Shown here: piece by piece, positions 1-12,000 of the stretch
Numbering within the stretch: the stretch's first letter is position 1
How the letters are laid out: each line of letters starts with the position of its first letter
DNA from: a virus
Strand: one strand, 5' to 3'
Length of the DNA stretch: 26,482 nt
Virus record (IMG/VR): IMGVR_UViG_3300030105_001443
Coordinates: 21,085-47,566 of that record
Position numbers and translations under genes: made by a program
The notes under the pieces: generated by a model
Told to the model about the DNA's origin: nothing
Seen by the model: only the letters and a program-made list of their open reading frames with translations
Database searches by the model: none

Positions 1-1
1 T

Positions 2-3000
2 CAAGATATTACTAATGTAAATCCAGGAGAGCCAGGTAGTCCATACACTATATCTGGATCTTATTCATCAACTTATAACTCACAACCAACTGGTAGTGGA
101 ACAGGTGGAGTATCTTATACACTAACAACAGTACCGGATGCAACAAGTACAGGGGTAGCAACTATTCAAGTACTGTTTGGTGACTTACGATTTTCATCAA
201 GTATGGTTGGTGGAACAATGTATGTATCTGGTGGTATAAATCATTTATCAGGCTTACAACCATACCCTAATCAGTTTCATACAATACCAGCATACTACGC
301 AACTATTAGTGCAGTACTAAACGGTACTACAGCTGAAGTTATCCCCGCATACCAAGTGCAAGGTTCTGGTGATAGAGGTTTACCATATTATCCTACTAGT
401 TTTAATACAAAAAACGGTCACCAGCATACATGGACTGAGACTTCTAACTCTATATCATTTACGGACCCTACTGCACCAAGCTCAAGTATAACACGACAAT
501 TTTTAACAAAAGAAATAAATATTTCATATGCGGATATTGAAGTATTTGATCTTAAACCAGATTGTGGCGCTGCTACATTCATGGATATATATTGTAAGAG
601 TGATCGATACTCCGGTAACGAAACAAAACTCGCTCAAGTTGCAATAGAGCCTTTTAATTTTCTTATAGATGAGATATCTACATTAGGTACGAAGGTATTT
701 GCTAAACCTATCGGTGAGTTTCCTAACGATTTCGAAACTAATTTATATTGGGAAATAGGGAACGGGGGTAACACACATAAAGGGCAATCTACTTCTGCAC
801 AACATAATACTTCAACTCTAATGAACTCAGTAAAGGTAGATGGTGCAAATTTAACTGCTGATGATTATATAGTTTTTAATAATAAAGCAGATTTCGACCC
901 AACCCTGTATAAAGACACAAGTTACTTTATCGATTTTGATGCAACCTCTGACGTTGGTGGAGACCATAAACCAGTTGTGGATGTATATATTTCTGGTAGT
1001 AAAGTAACACCTACTAACCTTCAGAATCCATCAGAAACTATACTTGGACAACATATAGGTACTCTAACTAATAATTCAAATGGATATCAGCAATTTTTAA
1101 ATAATTCATTTGAATATCGCAATGAAGTCAGTACTGCGGTCAATTTACGGTTTGTAGTTAGATCTGGTACATGGCACATTAGGGGTGTTAGGTTAATGAA
1201 CTGCCCAGGTGAGATTAGAGATACTGGTATAACTCCAAACCATACTCGCTTATTAATACCTATGCCGACGTTAGCTAAAGCTGATGATTGTTATAGCTTT
1301 ACGTTGCGTTATTCAAATAAAAATGCAGTAGGTAATATTGAAACTAAAACTGCATCATGTACAATATTTTCAGGAACTGATCCTGGACCATTATTAGATT
1401 CACATGGAGGTGATGGTGATTGGTTTATTGGGCAGCATGTATTAACCTCTTCACGTGATGTTTGGATCTCTGGATCTTTAATAGTGAGCGGTACTATCTT
1501 TGCAGACGAGTTTTATACTAACATAGTATCTAAATCTATATCACAAATAAACGTATCAGGATCGAGTACATTTGGAGATGATTGCGCAGATACTCACGTA
1601 TTTACTGGATCAATAAAACAACATTGCGGGGATATATTCGGTGGTGGTAGTTTAACTATACAGAATATAACAGCTTCAGGTGACGTAAGTATATCAAATA
1701 TTTTATATGCTGATACAGTTATAGCATCAACAGCAAGTATAACTAATATGTACACTTATGCATTAACCTCATCATACATTAGTAATTCTTACAATATTAC
1801 TACAAATTACATTACCGCATCATATGGTAATATTTATCACTTGACTGGATCATTTACTGGTACTATCGGTGGATTAAATACAATAATACATGCAACTGGA
1901 TCAATAGAAGGAACTGCAAGTTATGGTAGAGATAATGACTGGTATGCTCAAGGAAGTACATATGTCGGAGGATTAGGAGGAATTGATCCTACAATTGGTG
2001 GCGAAATATATCACACAGGTAGGGTAGGAGTTGGAGATTTTTCTAGCAATAACTTACCACCAGGTGTTGGAGTACATAGCAGCCCTATGTTTACAGTTAC
2101 TGGTTCAACAAGCATGAGTATGGGTAAAGCAGGCTCTAGACCTTTATTTGTCCGTGCTAATACATCATCGATGTTTTTTCAAGATGTACCTAAATCAGAT
2201 AATCATGACTGGGATGGAGCTGCTCTCTATTTAGACGGTCAAAATGGTGACGGTATAGGTAATGATTATAGTGCAATAGCAAATACAAGCTTTGGTAGTT
2301 TAGTTTTAGTAACTGGTAATGGTCATAAATTGATGCCCAAAGTTGAGATAACTCCTTCAGGTAGTATGTTTATAAACTCAGGAAGTTTATCTGTTGGATT
2401 TAAACGGGATGGAATCGAAGGAGCAGGCTTCGGTGGAGACATAACTGCATCTGGTAACATAAGTGCAAGTGGTAATCTACATATTAGTTCTTCTGAAAAG
2501 CCGGATGATAATTCATTAAAAATATTATTAAAGGATCTTAGTACAGGTTTAGTTTACCACACTGGTAGTTTTGGTGGTGATGATCTAGGAAATCATACTG
2601 CTACTCAGGATCTAGATATGAATAATAGTAGCATTTCAAACAGTCTACATATCACTGCAAGTGGTACAGGTTCATTTGGATATATCCGAGTTACAGGTCA
2701 AGGTGTTATAGATGGCCCTCTCGGTGTAGGATTATTAGAGCCTACTGGTGGTATGTTTAACGTATCAGGAACATCCAGGTTCCAAGGAAATACATATATA
2801 ACTGGTAATTTATTCGTATCAGATATTGTAGTTGCACAAGAATTTCATACTGAATTTGTTTCTGCTTCTATAACATTTGCTTCTGGATCAAACAAGATGG
2901 GTGATACATCAGACGATGTTCATCAAATGTCAGGGTCAGTCAGAGTAACTGGTTCAGGTCCAAACTATTTTGTAGGTGGAGGTCATTTTGGTATAAATAC

Positions 3001-6000
3001 TTCAACCCCTACTACACATTTAACTATAGTTGGTAATACTAGTGGAAGCCAAACAGGGTCATTCCACTTTGGTAAATTTGGATCAAGAGGTTTATTACAG
3101 GTATATGATAACTCAACCAGTGCATTTGTAAAATCTCTAAACAGTGATCTCCATATAGGAACTAATCGAGATCAAGATAATGTATACATTAACGTAGGTG
3201 ATAACTGTCCTACGAGAATGTTTGTATCTAGCTCAGGTAAAGTAGGAATTGGTACAACAAATCCTGAACATGCATTAACTGTAATGGGTGATATCTCAGC
3301 AAGTGGTAGAATATTTGGATTAGAATTTCACACACAGCACGTCAGCTCCAGTATAGTATACGTAAGTGGAAGTACTAAATTTGGAGATACTCATGATGAT
3401 AAAGCTCACTTTACTGGTTCTCTACAATTACAGCATACTCAAATGTCTATATTTACTGGTAGCGGTAAATTTGGTTTTGGTATAGATACACCAGCAAGGC
3501 CATTTACACAAAAAAGCCATAAGTTAATGCATATTTCTAGTGGGAGTAATAGAGTTGTAGCGCTCGAGGTTACTAACTGGGAAACTGCATCTGCATTTAC
3601 TGCTGCAGGAGGATCTACCGGTGGTAGTAGTCCAAATACTAACGGTCCAAGAGCTGCTATATCAGTAGTTGCTTTTAATTCAAGTGCTAGTTATGGATTA
3701 GGAGGAACAAAAGGAGCCACGTCTGGAATATTTTCAATGCATCCAGATACATACGAAGGAGCTACAACAGGAAATGATCTTAGTGATGGAGGGGATGTAG
3801 ATTCAGAAGGAAATAGACTACTTCAAGAAGTTTTACATATAACTACTGGGGGAAGTCCTCAAGGTAGTATAAATTTACATGCTAGAGGGGATAGAGGTCA
3901 GCAAATTAGATTCTTCACCGGAAATGATGATGCTAGAAATACAGGTGGTCCAGCTGTTGAAACTCAAAGGATGACTATAAAGCATGATGGAGAGGTTGGA
4001 ATTGGTACTCACGATCCAGCTAGAAGATTACACGTATCGAAATCTATAAATGAAAGTGCAACAACACCTATAGTAAGATTTGAAACATTACCATCCGCAT
4101 CTGATGCTAGCTACAACATGGTGTTAGTAAATGCATCCGGAGATTTATACCAAGGAAATTATAGCCATGTAAATGAAGGTATAGGTATTAGTAGTGCAAG
4201 TATTACTAGCCTTAACAATTATAGTTTTACTTCATCAATAATTACATCATCGGTCTACATAGGATATACTTCAAGTATAACCCATATGCAAACATATGCT
4301 TTAACTTCATCTATAATAAGCGCATCACAAATCATCACGAATGGATTCACTGCATCTAATGCAGATATTACTTACCTTACTACTACACAACTAACAGCAT
4401 CTACTGCTAACATTACGAACTTAACTGCATCAAGTGCAACTGGATCATTTACTGGTTCATTTCTAGGTACCCTTACTGGGACAGCATCCTGGGCAACTAA
4501 TGTTGTTACATCGTCACACGCTTTATTTTCTGTTACGTCGTCACATGCATTAGGAGGTAGTGGATCTTTTCTTGGTTATTTTTCTGGTTCATTATTGGGT
4601 TCAGTTACTGGTTCATTATTAGGAACTGCAAGTTACGGTAGAGATAATGATTGGTACAAACAAGGTGAGATATACGGAGGGGCAGATCCTACTATAGACG
4701 GTCAAGTGTATCATACAGGCAAAGTTGGTATAGGTGATTTTTCTTCAACTGCAATAGCAAGTGAATTGACTGTAAATGGTAATATAAGTGCAAGTGGTAT
4801 AGTTTATGGACAAACTGGTATATCTGGAAGTTATATTAGTGCAAGTAAAGAAATTTATTCAAAAGGCCATATTTCTGCATCAGGTAATATAAGTTCAAGT
4901 GGATATATTATAACTAATGAAGCTCGTGTATTCGGTCATATAACAGCATCAGGTAATATAAGTGCAAGTGGTAATTTACATATTAATTCGTCTGAAAAAA
5001 TTAACGATAGTAATTTAAAAATATTAGTTAAAGATTTAAGTACTGGATTAGTTTACCATACTGGTAGCTTTGGTGAATCCGGACAAGATACTGATTGGTT
5101 TGATTCTAATACAGAGAACAGCGCACCTCATAATACAGGATCAATATACCATAGTGGTTCAGTTGGTATAGGAGATTTCTCTACTTCAGTACCAGTAAGA
5201 CAATTACATATTACACAATCACTTGCAGATTATAAAGCTAAAACTCCACCTGTAAGAATCAGCAGTCTACATAGTGATCCACAAAGAAATATTATGACCT
5301 GGAATTCAGGTTCTGGTGATGTATCTTATACACAATTAGGTTGCGCTTTAGACTTAATGGATAAAGATAATTGCTGTTGTCACCTCCATGAAGATACTAA
5401 TATTTATATTTTCATAGATGATACTAGTTTAAATATTACTGGTAACGCTACGCAGACACCTGACATATTAACAAGGTATGTAATTACCAAGTTTGAAAAA
5501 GATATGAGAGACAGGTACTCATACTGGAAAGGGAATATATATGTCGGTACTGGAGTAACTGGTGAACCAAGAGAACGGTGGTTGTCTTGGATGTCATGGC
5601 CAGCTGTAGGAAATCAGAATGAATTAGGTGCAGGATCTGGTATTACTGGTAGTATGGAATCTGTAAGATGGGCTTCTAACGACGTAACTAGTGAAACTGC
5701 AGGAACATTTGCTTCATCAGACGACTTTACAGCTTTCGGTCAAAGTACATCTAACTACTATCTTGAAAATTCTCCAATAAGTGCATCTGGAATACCTGAT
5801 ACAAATGTAATTATATTTAATATTGTTGATGAAACAAATGCAGCATACCATGGAAATACAGCTCTAACAGGACTCGCTGCAGATTTTAGTGAGCAACCGA
5901 CTGATGATTATAAAAAGGATTATGGATTATTCGTAGGTAACGCTCATACAACTTATGATTGTTTCTCAGGATTTGTTTATGCACTACCCTCTTCACAAAA

Positions 6001-9000
6001 TATAACGCATAATGCAAGGCAAGAATTTGCATTACATTTATATGGAGCAGTAGAACCTGATATTGTTTCACCACAGAATTTTATAGGTGATACTCCAACA
6101 GGGGGTAACTTATCTGCAATAACCGGATCTAATCCGTATGCAAATGCAGCTAACAGTGTCGGTTCTGGAGTATCACCTCACTATGAAGGTGGAATATATG
6201 GATTAAAAAGCCAATCAATATCAGAGAAACATAATTTTACAGCTGGTATAGCATCCTGGTATGGTAATATACCTTACGGAACTGGTATAGCTAGTAATGT
6301 TATAAATAAATCAGGTTCTTGGATACACGGTCAAGCCAGTTTTAGTAACGATATGTTTAAGTACTTCGATGGGAATTCAATAGGAGTTAAAGTTGATGGT
6401 AAGACAATTTGTATAAATGACGCTAATGAATTATTTGTTAGAACTGGATCATTTAGAAGCATGAATGTTACAACATCAACTATAACACACCTTACTGCAT
6501 CTTACCTAAGTTCATCAACTAACACTATCACAAATATGTTTACAGCATCATATGCTAATATTTACAACTTAACTGCATCAATAGCTAGTGTTACTTACTT
6601 TACTGCATCGTATGCTAACATCACACAGTTAACAGCATCTAATGCTACTATAACAAATTTAACTGCATCTAGTGCTAATATAACTAATTTAATTGCTACT
6701 GGATCATTCTATGGCAATCTTCAAGGAACTGCTTCATATGGAAAAGATAATGATTGGTTCGACGCACAGACTGCAACAGGTGACCCATTATTTACAGGTT
6801 CAATATACCATAGCGGTTCAGTTGGACTAGGTGACTTCTCAGGAGCAGGACCTGACCGCCAATTACATATATCTCAATCTCTAAAACAATATGCTGCAAA
6901 AGAATCACCAGTTAGAATAAATAGTTTACACAGTGATCCACAAAAAGCTGTTGTAACATATAATACAGGTTCAGGCGATTTATCTTATACCGAATTAGGA
7001 TGTGCATTAGACTTAATGGATAAAGATAATTGTTGCTGTCACCTAAACGCTAAGACTAATATCTACATCTTTATAGATAATACCAGTATGACCATTACAG
7101 GTACAAATACTGACACACCTCCTATCCTAACCAGATATGTAATTACCAAATTTGAAAAAGATATGAGGGAGAAATACCCTTACTGGAAAGGAAATATTTA
7201 TGTTGGAGAGGGAGATCAAGATTCTCCAGCAGTTAGTTTTGGTAACTATAACTCATCAGGAAATACAGTTAGAGAAAGATGGTTATCTTGGCTATCATGG
7301 CCAGCAATGGGTAATCAAGATGAATTAGGTGTAGGACATGGTATTACAGGTAGTATGTCATCTATTCGGTGGGACCAAACTGGTGCAGGGACTGTTGAAA
7401 CTGCAGGAACACATGCAAGTTCAGACGACTTCCACGCATTTGGATATAGTTCATCTGCATACTATCTTGAAAATGCACCAATTAGTGCATCTGGAACAGT
7501 AGATAAAGACTGTATTGTATTTGCAATGGTAGATGAAGTTAGCTCACTCTACCATGGCTCTTCTACTCTTAATGGTAATGATGCTGACTGGGGAACAGTA
7601 ACTGCGAATTATTATGATACTACACCTGAAGGTGCATCAGTAAATACTAACACAGTTCAACCAACTGCAAACTATAAAGCAGATTATGGAAACTTTGTAG
7701 GATATGCGTATCCTAAATACGATTGCTTCTCTTCATTTGTATACGCCTTACCGTCTTCAAATGGAATCACGCATCTAGCAAGACAGCAGTTTGCGCTACA
7801 TTTATATGGAGCAATTGAAACTGACACTGTAACTACAGCTAACTTTAATGGTGTCTCACCAACTCAAGCTAATCTAAATTCAATACTTACATCTAATCCA
7901 TATGCTAACGCACAAGCTTCTTGTAGTAACGAATCTGGAGGTAGAAATTATTCGAAATGGTACACAGGTGGTGTTTATGGGTTAGCTAGTCAATCTGTAT
8001 CTGAAAAACACGATTTTCCAACCGGTGTAGCAGGATGGTATAATAATTTAAGTTACCCGGTTTCAACAGCAAATATAAACAAATCAGGCTCCTGGGTACA
8101 TGGTCAAGCTAGTTTTAGTAATGACATGTTTAAGTACTTTAATGGTAATTCAATAGGTGTTAAGGTTGATGGAAAAACTATATGTGTAAATGAGTCAAAT
8201 GAATTATATGTAATCACAGGAAGCTTTAGGACTGAGCTTAATGTAACAAAATCAGTAATAAGACATTTAACCTCATCACATGCAGTAATAGATGATTTAG
8301 TTTTAACACATGCAACTATGAGTGGTAACTTCACTCAATCAGGTCATGGTACAGTTAGTGCTTGGGATGGTCACTTCCACTCCTTAAATGTACATACAGC
8401 TTTTACTGCATCCGGACATACAACATTAAGTCGAGTAAACGTTTCAAGGTGGATTCGTTCAACAGGTAGTATATCAACTTTAGGAAATATAACTGCATCT
8501 GGAAATATAAGCACAAGTAATACAATATACGCTAATAATATTGTTATCGGTAGAAGCAGTACAGGTGGTTCAGGTATAAGTGCAACGAATATAACTGCAA
8601 GTAATAATATAACTGCAAGTCAATTATTAATATCACGCAATATTAGATCAACTGGAAGTATATCAACCCAAGGAAACATAACTGCATCAGGAAACATAAC
8701 TGCAAGCCATTTACATGTATCAAGGGATATCCGAGTAACTAGAAACATCCACGTTACAAACAGTATATCAGTTTCAAACGATATTACCGCAAGTGGTGTA
8801 ATAAGTGGTCAAACAGGTTCATACCAATATCTAGGTTCAACTGGGCAATTTAGTGCAAGTGGGTTATTCAATGTATCTGGTACATCTAGATTTCACGGTA
8901 ATACTTATATCACTGGTAACTTATTTGTATCTGATATTGTAATAGCTCAAGAATTTCATACCGAGTTCGTATCAGCATCGATAATATTTGCATCAGGATC

Positions 9001-12000
9001 TAATGTCCTCGGTGATAACCCAACTGATGTACAGCATATAACTGGTTCACTCAGAGCATCAGGATCTGGACCACACTATATTGTAGGAGGTCCTGTTGGT
9101 ATAGGGACCATCCGCGGAACGGTACCAACTGTAAATCCAGCATTCAGCCTTACAGTGTCTGGTTCGATAAGTGCAAGTCAAGATTTATCAGTAGGTGGTA
9201 ATATAACTGCATCTGGTAATATATTCTCTAGCGGGTTTGTTACATCAAGTAAAGGTTTTTACTCATTCGGCGGATTTACAGGATCAATAAAAGGTAATGC
9301 AGATACAGCTACAGCAGCTACTCTTGCAACTAATGCAACTCACATTTCAGTAGCTGATAATGACACAACTAATGAAAATAATTTAATAACATTTATAGAA
9401 GATGAAACTGCTACTGGTAATGTAGGCCTAGAATCAGATACAGATTTTCACTATAATCCATCAACTGGTAGGGTAACAGCTACCCAACTTGCTGGTACTC
9501 TACAGACAGCAGCTCAACCAAATATAACTTCATTAGGAATGTTAACTAACTTAAGTGTTAATAATAATATTCATATTACTGGTTCAGTTATAGCTACGCA
9601 TTTAAGCGCAAGTGGAGGAGTTACTGCATCTGGAATTTATATTAGTGGATCAACTATTTTTGGAGATGGTGATAATGATACACACACATTTACTGGTAAT
9701 ATAACTGCATCTGGTAATATAAGCTCAAGTGCTTTATCTACAGGGTCATTTGGTGTATTAGAAACACCGAAAGGTATAAATTTTGCTAACGCAAACAACA
9801 ATCAAGGCTCTGGTATTATATTTAATCCTACTGATGGTGATAAGATTAAGATCATTGCAGGAACTCGGAATATGATTGAGATTAGAAACCCTAAACTATC
9901 AACTCAGTTATCTGCTGGTGAGGTGGTGATTAATGAGGATAGTTTAGTTATTGATTTCAGGGTAGAATCTGGTGGTAATGATAATATGCTTCTTGTTTCA
10001 GCATCCTCAGATACAGTAGGTATAGGTACAGCTAATCCATGTAAAACTTTAACAGTAGAGGGTGATATAAGCGCAAGTGGTACTGTATATGCTACTAACA
10101 TAAGCGCAAGTGGTGTAATAACAGCAAGCGGATTATCAATTTATGGAAATATAAGCGCAAGCGGGTATATAACAGCAAGTAAAGGATTCTATACTCCGAG
10201 TGGGTTTACTGGATCATTACAAGGAACTGCTGACACAGTAGCTACAAATGCAAACTTATCTGGTGATATAACTTCAATAGGTAATGAGACAGTGATAGCT
10301 GCAGGAGTTATAATTGATAATGATATAAATGCTTCAGCAGGAATAGTAGATACTAAATTAGCAACTATATCAACAGCTAATAAAGTAGAAATAAGTGCAA
10401 TAAATATTGAAGGTGGAACAGATATAGGGGAAGCGCTAGTTAGTACTGACTTGTTTATAGTTGATCACTCTGCCAATGGTACAAATAGATTTGTATCTGC
10501 AGAACGAATTCAAGATTACGTATTAGGTAGTTCAATGACTACTGATATAACAACTACAGGTACAATAACTGCACATACTATTATAGCAACTATAATTTCA
10601 TCATCACGAGTAACTTCATCAATAATATTCTCAAGCGGATCAACTATATTTGGAAATGTACACTCAGATAGTGCAGTACCAGCAGATACTCATACGTTTA
10701 TAGGTAATATAACTGCCTCAGGTAATATAAGCGCAAGTGGGTATTTAACAACACAGCATGTAACAGCCTCAGGTAATATAAGTGCAAGTGGAAATATAAT
10801 AGTTCAAAACATAACTGCATCTGGTTATATTAGTGCAAGTGGTAATATATACACTAACGAGTTACAGATTGGATCATCCTCAAATAGGATCCATGGGTTC
10901 TTTGAGGGTGGTGAGCAAGATTTAATTATAAGTGGTAGTGATAATGATGTAAAAATAATGTCTGGAGATGATATATCACTACGACCTAAAAATTCTGTAA
11001 AAATATATACAGGTAATGCTGCAGATGAAGGACTAATATTACAAGACAAATCAGGTAAAACATTATTCTCAGTTTTAAGCGATGGTTCTGGAGCAACTAC
11101 AGCAACTGGATTATTAAGCTCGAGTAGAATAGAAGTTGCAACTAATATATTTGCAACAGGTAGTGTATCAGCAAGCTTCATAAGTGCAAGTAAAGGTTTA
11201 TGGACTTCCGGTTCATTATATGCAAGAGATATATTTGCTACAGGATCTTTAACACTAGGTGGACCAACTTCAACACATACAATAAAAGGAAATATAACAG
11301 CCTCAGGTAATATAAGTGCAAGCTCTGTAAATGTTTCAAAGGGGATTCGTTCAACAGGTAGTATATCAACTTTAGGAAATATAACTGCATCAGGAGAAAT
11401 AAGTTCAAGCAGTACAGGTTCATTTGCATATTTGAGAGTAGTAGCAAATCCAGAACCAGCAGCAGCTAATAATGTAGTAATAGCTGAGTTTGTAGGTGAT
11501 TCAGATTCACTTATAATTAAGAATGAATCAACAGGTGACTATTCAATTGGTAATAGTGCACAAGACAATAAAATCATGTTCAAAGATGGAGCTGGTGGAA
11601 TAGATTTCTTTTATAATAATGTAAATACATTAAATGTCACTGAGCACGGGATAGGTATTGGTGGTAATTATCCCACAGACACAAACTTAACAAACGCAGC
11701 TGGAATAATGCTTCAAGTCCGAGGTAATATATCAGGATCAGAAAATATAACGGTTGAGGGATCAGGTTCATTTGGAGGTCACGTAACAGCTTCAGGTAAT
11801 ATAAAAGCAGGAGGCAATATAATATTAGATGATGGTGGTGAGATACAAGAAGCAGGAGGAACATCTGCATTTACATTTGACGGTAGTGGTAACGTTACAA
11901 AAATAGGTCAAGATTCACCATCAACAAATGAAGTTTTAACTTGGGATGGATCTAAATGGGTAGCTGCAGCAGGAGGGTCAGGAGGTTCTTCAGCAGCTGA

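Noticed and set aside
203-205. ATG at 203 as the true start of the giant gene
   Set aside because: The same frame is open without a stop back to base 2, and the residues before it are of the same Gly/Ser/Thr-rich type. The gene begins outside the window.
2400-11800. CRISPR-like array from regularly spaced short repeats
   Set aside because: The repeats lie in one open reading frame, vary in spacing, and encode the Ala-Ser-Gly-Asn protein repeat. There are no palindromic repeats or unique spacers.
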